From Desulfatitalea sp. UBA4791 (GTDB taxonomy: Bacteria > Desulfobacterota > Desulfobacteria > Desulfobacterales > Desulfosarcinaceae), in contig DHGT01000045.1 of the NCBI GenBank assembly GCA_002402905.1, positions 17,192-57,859 of the forward strand: a stretch of DNA of 40,668 bases, written 5' to 3'. A model generated the notes under the pieces. The model saw only the letters and a program-made list of their open reading frames with translations. It searched no databases and was not told where the DNA came from. Below are positions 23,750-32,453 of this stretch, in pieces (position 1 is the stretch's first letter; every line of letters starts with the position of its first letter). A program made the position numbers and the translations under genes.

Positions 23750-25627
23750 TCAGGGTTTAAAGGTTGTCACTTGGTTGAGGTTATTTTTAATACTTTCAGC
23801 TACTTTCATTGAAATACCCTCGACCGATTGCAGCTCCTCCAAGCTTGCGGCCCGTATCTGCTCTATGCCTCCAAATCGCTTCAGGAGCAATGCTTTTCGC
23901 TTCGGGCCGACCCCTTGAATATCATCCAGCATCGACTGCATCGCATTTGTCTGCCTGCGCCGGCGCTGAAAGGTGACCGCGCAGCGATGCGCCTCGTCCC
24001 GGACGTGCTGCAGCAATAATAGGGCCTGCTGGTCCCGACCAAACTGGACGGGGTTGGTACGTCCCGGCAGGTAGATCTTATCCTGCGTCTGGCCGGCGGC
24101 CGGGTCCTTTTTAGCGATGCCCGCCAGATCGAAGGCATCCGCCAGTCCCAGTTGCATCAAAACGGCCTGGGCCGCGCCGATTTGGCCCTTGCCGCCATCG
24201 ACCAGCAGCAGGTCCGGCCAGGGTCGGCTCGCCTCGCCTTTTTCGAATCGTCGCCGGATCACTTCGGCCATGTGGGCATAGTCGTCCGGTGTATCTCCGC
24301 ATCGGATCTTATAGCGACGATAGGCCGACGGCAAGGGCTTTCCATTCTCAAAAACCACCATGGCGGCCACCGGGTCCGAGCCGAAAAGGTTCGAGTTGTC
24401 GAAACACTCGATGCGCCGCGGCAGTCGCTTGAGATGCATGCATCGGCGCAGTCCCTCGAGCAATTCAAAACGCGTATCCTTGAGCTGACGATGCTCGATC
24501 ACAGCCTGTCTGGCGTTCTGGAACGCCATCTGGACCAGCTTTTCCTTGTCACCGCGCTGCGGCGCGCTGACGATCACCCTGCCCCCCCGGCTGTGGCTCA
24601 GCCGTTTTTCGACCCAATCTTTTTCCATCGGCATGTGGCTGACCAGGATTTCCCTGGGGACCGATATGGCGGTTTGATAGTACTGATTCAGGAAGCTGCC
24701 CATTTGTTCTTCGGGCGTCCCGATGGCGTCTTCGAAGGCAAAGATGCGGCCACCCAGCAGAAAGCCACCCCGGACGCGCAGCAAGGCGATGGCGGAAAGT
24801 TGCTGCTCCTCGACTAGGGCGAACACATCGCGATCCTTATGATCGGCCGTCACGGAAACCTGCTTTTCGAGGGTCTTTTCCAGGGCGAACATTTTATCCC
24901 GCAAGGCGGCCGCTTTTTCGAATGCCTGGTTGGCCGCGGCGGCCAACATCTGCTTTTTGAGCCTGCGGATCAAGGCCGGCGTTCGCCCTCTTAAGAATGC
25001 GACCACTTCCTTGACCGCTTCCTGGTAGGCCTCGGGTGCCACCTCCACCACGCAAGGCCCCATGCATAGACCCATTTGATAATTCAGGCAAGGGCGTGTC
25101 CTTTTTTTTTGCTGCTCACATCGACATTTGCATAATTTAAAGGTTTTGTTGATGAATTTCAAAGCCTGGCGCACCGCTCCGGCCGATCCGTAAGGGCCGA
25201 AATAAAGTGCGCCGTCGTCCTTGATTTTGCGAACGATACTCAAATTGGGATATGTTTCGGTGATGTCCAGCCGTAAGGAGGGATAGCGCTTGTCATCCTT
25301 CAATACCACGTTATACCGGGGCCGGTGCCGCTTGATGAGGTTGGATTCGAGTATCAGCGCCTCGTTTTCCGTATGAGTGATGATCGTCTCGAAATCCGAT
25401 ACCTTGCTCAGCAGCAGCCGGGTCTTGGGGTCATGGGGGCGATGCCTCTGGAAATAGGACTGCAGCCGTTTTTTCAAGTTGCGCGCCTTGCCGACATAGA
25501 GCACCTTGCCCTGGGGATCGCGCATGATATACACCCCAGGCTCGGTCGAGACGTGCGTCACCTGCTCGGTCAATCGATCGAAGGCATCCGGAAGCGCATG
25601 GCTATTTTCCGTCTGAAAATCCACCAT
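23750..25627 (-). CDS. uvrC: Excinuclease ABC subunit C
   Basis: A 625-residue nuclease of nucleotide excision repair that makes both incisions around a lesion within the UvrB-DNA complex. The N-terminal GIY-YIG domain is seen as TEPGVYIMRDPQGKVLYVGK and ARNLKKRLQSYF. A cysteine cluster (CKCRCEQQKKRTRPCLNYQ), a UVR motif near residues 205-240 and the RNase H-like domain (IECFDNSNLFGSDPVAAMVV and LLVDGGKGQI) follow. The C-terminal helix-hairpin-helix region is GVGPKRKALLLKRFG and SVEGISMKVAESI. It begins four bases after the uvrB stop codon, an arrangement that should give coordinated amounts of the two subunits. Confidence 0.97.
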   Translation of the reverse strand: MVDFQTENSHALPDAFDRLTEQVTHVSTEPGVYIMRDPQGKVLYVGKARNLKKRLQSYFQRHRPHDPKTRLLLSKVSDFETIITHTENEALILESNLIKRHRPRYNVVLKDDKRYPSLRLDITETYPNLSIVRKIKDDGALYFGPYGSAGAVRQALKFINKTFKLCKCRCEQQKKRTRPCLNYQMGLCMGPCVVEVAPEAYQEAVKEVVAFLRGRTPALIRRLKKQMLAAAANQAFEKAAALRDKMFALEKTLEKQVSVTADHKDRDVFALVEEQQLSAIALLRVRGGFLLGGRIFAFEDAIGTPEEQMGSFLNQYYQTAISVPREILVSHMPMEKDWVEKRLSHSRGGRVIVSAPQRGDKEKLVQMAFQNARQAVIEHRQLKDTRFELLEGLRRCMHLKRLPRRIECFDNSNLFGSDPVAAMVVFENGKPLPSAYRRYKIRCGDTPDDYAHMAEVIRRRFEKGEASRPWPDLLLVDGGKGQIGAAQAVLMQLGLADAFDLAGIAKKDPAAGQTQDKIYLPGRTNPVQFGRDQQALLLLQHVRDEAHRCAVTFQRRRRQTNAMQSMLDDIQGVGPKRKALLLKRFGGIEQIRAASLEELQSVEGISMKVAESIKNNLNQVTTFKP

Positions 25628-25631
25628 ATCA

Positions 25632-27626
25632 TCAAGACTCGAACATCATCCTGGTCTTCAACAATTTGATTCTGTCACGCAGTTCCGCGGCCCGTTCGAA
25701 TTCGAGATCGCCGGCCGCCGCATGCATCTGCTTTTCGAGCTCTTCGATGGTCTCGCTCAGCTGCTCGACACTCTGATAGCCTGCCGTGGCCTCCCGGATC
25801 TCCCTGGCGCCGGCATCGGCGCCTTCGTAGGCCGCATCAAAACCGGCACCGATCTCTTTCCGGATGCTCTGGGGCACAATGCCGTGTCGGACATTGTATT
25901 CGGATTGAATGGTTCGCCGGCGGCTCGTCTCCCCGATGGCCTGACGCATGGCGCCGGTTTCCTTGTCCGCGTATAAAATAACGGTACCATTCACGTTCCG
26001 GGCGGCGCGTCCGAAGGTCTGAATCAACGAGCGTGCCGATCGCAGGAAACCCTCCTTGTCCGCGTCCAGTATGGCCACCAGGCTGACCTCCGGTATGTCG
26101 AGCCCCTCGCGCAGCAGGTTGATGCCCACCAGCACATCGAACTTGCCCATGCGTAATTCCCGTATAATCTCCATGCGTTCCAGGGTGGTGATGTCCGAGT
26201 GCAGGTAGCGTACGGCAATCCCCAGGTCCGCGTAATATTCGGACAGGTCCTCGGCCATGCGCTTGGTCAAGGTGGTAATGAGCACCCGCTCGTTGCGCTC
26301 TTTGCACTGCACGATCTCGCCGAAGAGGTCATCCACCTGGTGTTGCGCCGGTCGGATCACGATCTGCGGATCCACCAGGCCGGTGGGACGCACGATCTGC
26401 TCGACCACCTCACCCCGGGCCATTTCGTTCTCATATTCGGCCGGTGTGGCCGAGACATAGATCACCTGGCGCACCCTTTGCCGCCACTCTTCGAAGGTCA
26501 ACGGCCGGTTGTCCAGGGCCGACGGCAGCCGGAAGCCGTAATTGACAAGAGTCTCCTTGCGCGAACGGTCCCCCCGGTACATGGCCCGCAATTGCGGAAC
26601 GGCGATATGACTCTCGTCGATGAACATCAAATAGTCGTCCGGAAAATAGTCGAGCAGGGTCGGCGGCGGTTCGCCGGCCCGGCGGCCGGTCAGATGACGG
26701 GAATAGTTTTCGATGCCGTTGCAATAGCCCAACTCCTGGATCATCTCCAAGTCGAACCGGGTACGTTCCTCCACGCGCTGGGCTTCGATGAATTTTTTAT
26801 CTTCGCGGAAATGTTCGACCCGGACGTTGAGCTCTGCCATTATGGTTTCGACGGCACGTTTAAGGGTCTGCCGGGAGGTCACATAGTGGCTGGCCGGGAA
26901 AATGGTGGCCTTGTCCACCTTTCGTAAGGTGACACCCCGCAAGGGATCGACTTGGGCGATGGTCTCGATGGTGTCCCCGAAAAAATCGATGCGCAGGGCC
27001 TGGTTCTCCTCGTAGGCCGGAAAAATTTCGACACGATCTCCCCGCACCCGAAACGTGCCGCGATGAAAATCGATATCGTTGCGCTCGTAATGCATGGCCA
27101 CCAGATCGCGCAGGAGTTTGTCCCTGGGAAATTCGAGCTCGCTTGCCACATCCACGCGCATCCCCAGATAGTCCTCGGGTGCGCCCAGGCCGAAAATGCA
27201 CGAAACGCTGGCCACCACGATGACATCGCGCCGGGAGAGCACCGATCGGGTGGCCGAATGGCGCATCTTGTCGATCATGTCATTGATCGAAGAGTCTTTC
27301 TGGATATAGGTATCCGAGCTCGGAATGTAGGCTTCGGGTTGATAGTAATCGTAATAACTGACGAAATATTCGACGGCGTTTTCCGGAAAAAGCTGTTTGA
27401 ATTCCTGATACAACTGGGCGGCAAGGGTCTTGTTGGGTGCGATAACGATGGCCGGACGGTTGACTGCCGCAATCACGTTGGCCATCGTAAAGGTTTTTCC
27501 GGAACCGGTCACGCCCAGCAACACCTGATCGGTCAACTTTCGGTCGAGCCCTGCACAGAGCCGCTCGATGGCCGCAGGTTGATCCCCCTTTGGGGTCATG
27601 TCTGAAATCAGATTAAACGAGTTCAT
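25632..27626 (-). CDS. uvrB: Excinuclease ABC subunit B
   Basis: A 664-residue DNA damage-verifying helicase-like ATPase. Key features are Walker A GVTGSGKTFT (about 39-48), the beta-hairpin YYDYYQPEAYIPSSDTYIQK that clamps DNA, the DEAD-like box FIDESHIAVPQL, GINLLREGLDIPEVSLV and helicase motif VI FGRAARNVNG. The C-terminal UVR domain (EELEKQMHAAAGDLEFERAA) binds UvrC. It starts 12 bases after the ispF stop. Length and motifs are fully typical. Confidence 0.97.
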   Translation of the reverse strand: MNSFNLISDMTPKGDQPAAIERLCAGLDRKLTDQVLLGVTGSGKTFTMANVIAAVNRPAIVIAPNKTLAAQLYQEFKQLFPENAVEYFVSYYDYYQPEAYIPSSDTYIQKDSSINDMIDKMRHSATRSVLSRRDVIVVASVSCIFGLGAPEDYLGMRVDVASELEFPRDKLLRDLVAMHYERNDIDFHRGTFRVRGDRVEIFPAYEENQALRIDFFGDTIETIAQVDPLRGVTLRKVDKATIFPASHYVTSRQTLKRAVETIMAELNVRVEHFREDKKFIEAQRVEERTRFDLEMIQELGYCNGIENYSRHLTGRRAGEPPPTLLDYFPDDYLMFIDESHIAVPQLRAMYRGDRSRKETLVNYGFRLPSALDNRPLTFEEWRQRVRQVIYVSATPAEYENEMARGEVVEQIVRPTGLVDPQIVIRPAQHQVDDLFGEIVQCKERNERVLITTLTKRMAEDLSEYYADLGIAVRYLHSDITTLERMEIIRELRMGKFDVLVGINLLREGLDIPEVSLVAILDADKEGFLRSARSLIQTFGRAARNVNGTVILYADKETGAMRQAIGETSRRRTIQSEYNVRHGIVPQSIRKEIGAGFDAAYEGADAGAREIREATAGYQSVEQLSETIEELEKQMHAAAGDLEFERAAELRDRIKLLKTRMMFES

Positions 27627-27638
27627 GAAACCATTTCT

Positions 27639-28106
27639 TTATTCAATCAGGGCGATGCACATGGCGGCAATACCCTCTCCCGCGCCGATATACCCCAGCC
27701 CTTCGGTGGTCGTGGCCTTAACGCTGATTTGGGTTGTGTTGCATTCGAGTGCGGCGGCCAGGGTCTGACGCATGCGTTCTTTGTAGGGCGATAATTTCGG
27801 CGCCTGAGCCATCACGGTGGCATCGAGATTGACCAGGGTGTATCCCTCGGCCCTGACCAGCCTCAAACAATGCTTCACCAATACGATGCTATCTATACCT
27901 TTATATTTAGTATCCGTATCAGGAAAGTGTTGTCCGATATCCCCTAACGCGGCCGCTCCCAGCAGGGCATCGCATATCGCGTGAGTGAGTACGTCCGCAT
28001 CGGAATGTCCCAGCAATCCCTTTTCAAACGGTATATGGACGCCCCCCAGAATCAGCCGCCGCCCGTCGACCAGGCGGTGCACGTCATATCCCATGCCGAT
28101 ACGCAT
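27639..28106 (-). CDS. ispF: 2-C-methyl-D-erythritol 2,4-cyclodiphosphate synthase
   Basis: A 155-residue trimeric zinc enzyme of the non-mevalonate isoprenoid route, converting CDP-methylerythritol phosphate to the cyclic diphosphate. The zinc ligands are in GYDVHRL (Asp, His) and GHSDADVLTHA (His), and the signature GDIGQHFPDTD and the C-terminal ATTTEGLGYIGAGEGIAA are complete. AGGAGG stands just before the ATG. It leads a co-directional group with uvrB, uvrC and mdh. The usual neighbour ispD is not in the window. Confidence 0.97.
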   Translation of the reverse strand: MRIGMGYDVHRLVDGRRLILGGVHIPFEKGLLGHSDADVLTHAICDALLGAAALGDIGQHFPDTDTKYKGIDSIVLVKHCLRLVRAEGYTLVNLDATVMAQAPKLSPYKERMRQTLAAALECNTTQISVKATTTEGLGYIGAGEGIAAMCIALIE

Positions 28107-28154
28107 TCGTCCTCCTGAGTACTGCCCATATGGACACTGCTAAATATTGCGCGC

Positions 28155-28184
28155 ATCTTACAAAAAGGAAGGGCTTCAGGTCAA
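28155..28184 (-). promoter_or_regulatory. Candidate housekeeping promoter before ispF
   Basis: TTGACC (28179-28184) and TAAGAT (28155-28160) on the minus strand are 18 bases apart, about 50 bases ahead of the ispF ATG. It overlaps the end of the adenylate cyclase gene. The match is moderate. Confidence 0.4.
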
Positions 28185-29158
28185 ACTGGTTGTTGGCTGG
28201 CGTCCTGTTGATCTTCCGAAGTGCTCTTTTTCAATCCCAATACCGAATAGGCCTTGATCGGCAGATCTTTGCCTTTTGCGATCACGGCCTTTCGGGGTCT
28301 GACCTGAAAAAGATGCTGAACGAGATGTTGGGTATATTCCGACAAGACGATTTCTCCCGGCAGGGCCGCGGCACAAAGCCGGGAGGCGATATTGACCGTG
28401 TCGCCGACGACCGAGTAGCTCATGGTGCGGCTCGATCCCAGGTAGCCGGCCACCACTTCTCCGGTGTTGATGCCGATGCCGACCTTGATCGGCGGCTTGT
28501 CCAGGGAAGCGCGGTCGAAGTTGAAGGCCTCCAGCGCTCTTTGGATGTCCAAGGCCGCACGCACCGCGCGCGCAGGGTCATCCCCGTGGGTGACCGGCGC
28601 GCCCCACAGGACCATCATGCCGTCGCCGATGAACTTGTCCACCGTTCCCACATGACGGAACACGATCTCAACCAAAATTTCATAATAGTCGTTGAGCATC
28701 TGCAATATTTCGGGTGCCTCCGCCTCGCTGCTCAATTGCGTAAAGCCCCGGATATCCGCGAACATGACCGTGACCAGGCGGACCTCGCCGCCCTGCTTCA
28801 CCGCCAGTTGTCCATTGACCACCATTTCCGCCACATCGGGAGAGAGCAACCGCCTGAATCTTTCGCGCGTGGCCGCGTCCCGTTCCATTTTCTCGGCGGC
28901 CTTCTTGCGCTCGTTCATCGTGAACTGGGCGTGAGAGCCGAATACGGCGAACAGGCACAATACGATGATCCGGCCCCACACATTGTCCAGCTCGACACCG
29001 GTCATTTTTTCCAAAAAATTATCGTAAGATAAAAACAGGGAGAGAAACGAATCGAGCAGCCAATAGATCACGGCCAGGGCAAAACCGATCAACACCATGT
29101 GATCGGTCACGATGGATCGTCGGCTGTCGTCTTTCGAAGTTGTTTTATTCGAAGCCAT
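28181..29158 (-). CDS. Membrane class III adenylate cyclase
   Basis: A 325-residue protein with two N-terminal membrane helices (about residues 21-44 and 63-78), a basic coiled linker (ERKKAAEKMERDAATRERFR) and a C-terminal class III cyclase domain (about 125-300). Both metal aspartates are present, in VMFADIRGFT (about Asp135) and in FIGDGMMVLWGAP. Lys in VDKFIGDG and Asp in VVGDTVNIASRL match the ATP-specific pair, so the product should be cAMP. The transition-state Asn and Arg are in NIASRL. The ATG at 29158 is preferred over a GTG eight codons earlier. It is divergent from the pilus operon. No sensory domain other than the membrane part is present. Confidence 0.88.
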   Translation of the reverse strand: MASNKTTSKDDSRRSIVTDHMVLIGFALAVIYWLLDSFLSLFLSYDNFLEKMTGVELDNVWGRIIVLCLFAVFGSHAQFTMNERKKAAEKMERDAATRERFRRLLSPDVAEMVVNGQLAVKQGGEVRLVTVMFADIRGFTQLSSEAEAPEILQMLNDYYEILVEIVFRHVGTVDKFIGDGMMVLWGAPVTHGDDPARAVRAALDIQRALEAFNFDRASLDKPPIKVGIGINTGEVVAGYLGSSRTMSYSVVGDTVNIASRLCAAALPGEIVLSEYTQHLVQHLFQVRPRKAVIAKGKDLPIKAYSVLGLKKSTSEDQQDASQQPV

Positions 29159-29471
29159 TTCAGGGACTGGAAAGTAGACCACAACATTTCAAAACCATGT
29201 CGTCCACGCCTCCGGCGGGTTCATTTTTTGAACAGCCGTTTACGATAACGTTGACAATCTTTTAACTACACTGCAAAACGCCTTTTTTCAAGCCGGTAGT
29301 TTCTTGGCCAGTGAATCTTATCGAAGGGAATGCCACGACGCCTTTGATAGTGCAATATAGCTTGACAAAACAGGTACTTTGTGGACAAAAAACAATTACA
29401 CCCAACTTATCGCCCATCCGGAAATGGACCGGGGGCTGCCGACGTTGAGCTGCATTGACCTGTACGTCGCC

Positions 29472-29477
29472 AGGAGG
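29472..29477 (+). promoter_or_regulatory. Strong Shine-Dalgarno that selects a TTG start
   Basis: AGGAGG at 29472-29477 lies nine bases before the TTG at 29487. No earlier in-frame start has a comparable ribosome site, so the first pilus gene is proposed to start at this TTG. Confidence 0.6.
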
Positions 29478-29486
29478 AGATTTCCT

Positions 29487-31361
29487 TTGACCAAGCCCAA
29501 CGACATCCATTCCACCGAAAAACTCCTCGAATTGATCCGCAGTCCAAACCCGGATGCGCCGCCGGAAGTTAGTCCGGACGAAACCGAAAAACCTTCCAAC
29601 AATCTTAAATCGGCCCTCAAACCGTCGCTCCCGCTGAAGAAAAAATATATTGTCGGCGTGGACATCGGGCACACCTATATCAAAATCGCAAAAACGGTCT
29701 GTTTGAAAGACAAGAGCTATGAGTTGCTGGATTACCTCAATATCCCCTTCAATGCGCAGATATCCTTCAATGACCCGTCGTTCAGCGAACGCCTGAAGGA
29801 GGGGCTCGACCGAATCTGCGCGGAACGCACCGGTTGCGACATCTGGAGCACGATCCCCTCGGCCAAGGTCGAAACCCGTCGGTTGCGAATTCCCAAACTT
29901 CCTCGCAAACAAATCGCCAACGCCGTGTTCTGGACCTTCACCAACAAGGTCGAGTTCAATGAAATCGATGAGATCCTGGATTACGAAGTGCTGGGGGACA
30001 TTACCGAAGGCGGTATCAAAAAAACCGATGTCATGGCTTTCAAAACCCCCAAAGCGGAAGTCGTTCAGCTCAAACAGGTGTTCAACCAAATCGGTTATCC
30101 GCTCAAAGGCATCTCCATCGTACCGTTTGCCATCCAGAATCTTTTCCGATCCCGAATTATCAGCCCGCCGGAACAGGATGTGTGCGCCCTCTTCATAGGA
30201 CGTGACTGGTCACGTATCGCCATATATAGTGACGGGGACCTGGTGCTCTCCAGGGGGATCAAAGCCGGCATGCGCAGCATGGTCGAGGCCATTCATCTCG
30301 CCATGAACGACCAGCAGGGGCCCTTTGACAATGGCGCCCAACGGGATCAGGAGGCCGCGACCCAGGGCAGCGAGCCGTCCGATACGATCCCACCCGAAGC
30401 CCAGAAATTGTTTTTTGAATTTCTGCACCAGAAGCTGAGTCCCTCCCCATCATCAAACGGCAATGGCGCGCCGGGTGTCCGCGACGTTTTTCAAATGATC
30501 CTGCCGGCCATGGAGCGACTGATTCGTCAGGTCGAACGCACCTTCGAGCACTATCTGCTCAACTTTCAAGGCAATGGGGTCAAGTGTATCTATCTGTCCG
30601 GCCAGGTCACGGCCAATCCGATGATCGTCGACCATATCGGTCATCAGCTGGACATGGCCATCGAGGTGATGAATCCTTTTCCCAAGGGATCCGCATTCAT
30701 TCGCCAGGTCAATGTGCCCGAGACCCAGGCCGAGCGGGAGAGCTACCTGCCGGCCATCGGCCTGGCGCTTTCCAACAATCGCACGACGCCCAATGTGCTC
30801 TTTACGCACAAAGATAAAGACCGGCTGGAAAGCATCCGCGCCTTCAATCAACGCGTGCTGATCGGCACCATGATTGGCCTGCTGTTCATGATCGGCCTTT
30901 TTTCATGGCAGGAGCGTCAATTGGACGACAGACGGGAGCAGATCAACAAGCTCAACTACAAATTGCTCTCCTTCAATCCGGTCGCAGAAAAGCAGGTCCT
31001 GCTGACCCTATTTTCTCAGACCAAGCAAAAACGCCAGGGGTTCGAAAAAATCGTTCACCGTTACGCCCCGGTCGCGGTGATTAACGAATTGTCCCAGATC
31101 ACCCCTGCAAACATTCGGCTGCTCGAGATCGACGGCATGTTCGCAGAAGGTTCGGCCGGAAAGACGCCCGCCCAAAAAGCGATCATCGTCAGCGGCATCG
31201 TTTTCGCCGATCCGGCCAGCGCCGAGGCCCTGTTGACCGGGTACCTGCTCACTTTGAAAAATTCGCCGCTGTTCAACAAGCCGGCGCTTCAGAACAAGGG
31301 CAAAGCCTTTTACAACAACCAGGAGGTGTTGCGTTTCACGGCCAGACTGGAAGTCCTCTAG
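29487..31361 (+). CDS. MshI-like PilM-PilN fusion, pilus inner-membrane platform
   Basis: A 624-residue protein, much longer than a stand-alone PilM (about 350). The first 440 residues have the actin-like PilM/MshI fold: phosphate loop VGVDIGHTYIKIAKT near residue 55, later RLRIPKLPRKQIANAVFWTF, ALFIGRDWSRIAIYSDGDLV and CIYLSGQVTANPMI. One membrane helix (about 456-474, VLIGTMIGLLFMIGLFSW) is then followed by a coiled-coil and a periplasmic PilN-like domain. The fusion thus joins cytoplasmic PilM and membrane PilN in one chain, as in MshI-type systems. It heads the pilus operon and is read from TTG. The first 45 residues are proline-rich and probably disordered. Confidence 0.82.
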   Translation: MTKPNDIHSTEKLLELIRSPNPDAPPEVSPDETEKPSNNLKSALKPSLPLKKKYIVGVDIGHTYIKIAKTVCLKDKSYELLDYLNIPFNAQISFNDPSFSERLKEGLDRICAERTGCDIWSTIPSAKVETRRLRIPKLPRKQIANAVFWTFTNKVEFNEIDEILDYEVLGDITEGGIKKTDVMAFKTPKAEVVQLKQVFNQIGYPLKGISIVPFAIQNLFRSRIISPPEQDVCALFIGRDWSRIAIYSDGDLVLSRGIKAGMRSMVEAIHLAMNDQQGPFDNGAQRDQEAATQGSEPSDTIPPEAQKLFFEFLHQKLSPSPSSNGNGAPGVRDVFQMILPAMERLIRQVERTFEHYLLNFQGNGVKCIYLSGQVTANPMIVDHIGHQLDMAIEVMNPFPKGSAFIRQVNVPETQAERESYLPAIGLALSNNRTTPNVLFTHKDKDRLESIRAFNQRVLIGTMIGLLFMIGLFSWQERQLDDRREQINKLNYKLLSFNPVAEKQVLLTLFSQTKQKRQGFEKIVHRYAPVAVINELSQITPANIRLLEIDGMFAEGSAGKTPAQKAIIVSGIVFADPASAEALLTGYLLTLKNSPLFNKPALQNKGKAFYNNQEVLRFTARLEVL

Positions 31362-31406
31362 TCCGGTCATCGGGGCGCGCCTCTTTAACGAATGCGAGCA
31401 CTGCAC

Positions 31407-31928
31407 ATGTCCAAGCTTCATCCCCAAAACCTGGTCTATCTGATCATCTGTGGCGCGGCCATCCTCGTCTTCGGCCTGTTGTTCATCCTGCCCAATGCGA
31501 CCGCGATGTCCGAAATGGACGCCGAAATAGAGGCGCTTCAGACCAAGATCCAGGAGCAGGAACTTCTCAATCCGATTTACCGCGAACTGATCCGACAGGC
31601 TCAAAAAAAGATGCCCGGCGATTTGCCGCTGCCCCAAACCGGCAAAATCGAACAGCGAACACTGGCCGATATCAACGATGTGTTCAATGAACTGGCCCGT
31701 AAAAGCGGCGTGTTATTCGAAAGTGCGGTACCCGATGCAAGCAGCTATATGGATGAGTCCGGACAGCTGACCATGAGCGTCACCTTCAGCGGTGACTTTT
31801 TCCAATTCAGGGAGCTGTTGCTGGACGTCTGCAAATTGCCCTATCTCAAGTCCATGGACGAATTCAAACTGGTAACGGAAAACGCCGTCAAACGTTTGCA
31901 GCTCAAGTTGCGACTCAACCAGGGATAG
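31407..31928 (+). CDS. PilO/MshJ-like pilus assembly protein
   Basis: A 173-residue bitopic protein. An N-terminal helix (about residues 8-28, NLVYLIICGAAILVFGLLFI) is followed by a coiled-coil (MDAEIEALQTKIQEQELL) and a small ferredoxin-like periplasmic domain (QLTMSVTFSGDFFQFRELLL), as in PilO/MshJ. It should pair with the PilN-like part of the preceding gene product to connect the motor with the secretin. An ATG at 31392 would add five residues; neither start has a strong ribosome site. It lies 45 bases after the MshI-like gene and five before the PilP-like one. Confidence 0.78.
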   Translation: MSKLHPQNLVYLIICGAAILVFGLLFILPNATAMSEMDAEIEALQTKIQEQELLNPIYRELIRQAQKKMPGDLPLPQTGKIEQRTLADINDVFNELARKSGVLFESAVPDASSYMDESGQLTMSVTFSGDFFQFRELLLDVCKLPYLKSMDEFKLVTENAVKRLQLKLRLNQG

Positions 31929-31933
31929 CGAAA

Positions 31934-32452
31934 ATGACGACACGTGAAAAAATCATCGTCGGGGTGATGTGCCTGACCATCGCTTATGGTGGCTACGAGC
32001 TCATCGGCCAGGACAACGGCAAAAAGCGCGTGGTCAGCTCGCCCAAAACCAGTCCGATGGAAGAGCTGCGCGGCTTCGTGGCCGAGGTGACCCAGAAAAT
32101 GGTGAAAGAGAAGTTGGCCGACGAATACCAGCACATGGTCGAACGCGCCGGAACGGCTTGGGTCAAGGATCCGTTCATCCCCTCCAGCGCACCGCTCAAC
32201 GACCAACCGGCGCCACAACCCGGCAGGGAACCGTCCAGCGAAGCCTCCTCACAGGGTCCCGAACTGGCCTACACGGGTTATCTGCAACTGGGCGACCGGC
32301 GGCTGGCGGTGATCAACGGTTTGGAATATTCGACCGGGGAGTCCATTGGAACACGCGGGTATTACATCAAAAGCATTCGTCCCGACATGGTGGTGATCGG
32401 CCATGTCAGGGAACCGGAGACGATCCAGCTGACCATTGAGGAAATGGAATAA
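31934..32452 (+). CDS. PilP/MshK/GspC-like pilus assembly protein
   Basis: A 172-residue protein with a short N-terminal membrane helix (about residues 7-24, IIVGVMCLTIAYGGYELI), a helical linker, the WVKDPFIP motif that resembles the conserved PF motif of PilP, a proline-rich stretch, and a C-terminal beta-rich homology region (YTGYLQLGDRRLAVINGLEY then GESIGTRGYYIKSIRPDMVV) like that of GspC/PilP. It should bridge the inner-membrane platform and the secretin N-domains. No lipobox, unlike classical PilP. It precedes the secretin gene with effectively no gap. Confidence 0.75.
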   Translation: MTTREKIIVGVMCLTIAYGGYELIGQDNGKKRVVSSPKTSPMEELRGFVAEVTQKMVKEKLADEYQHMVERAGTAWVKDPFIPSSAPLNDQPAPQPGREPSSEASSQGPELAYTGYLQLGDRRLAVINGLEYSTGESIGTRGYYIKSIRPDMVVIGHVREPETIQLTIEEME

Positions 32453-32453
32453 C

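Noticed and set aside
26199..27605. Long plus-strand frames opposite uvrB
   Set aside because: Shadows of the conserved uvrB codons; no ribosome sites and no family features.
29262..30089. 275-residue open frame on the minus strand opposite the MshI-like gene
   Set aside because: It is antisense to a well-supported gene over nearly its whole length and resembles no family; long antisense frames are common at this GC content.
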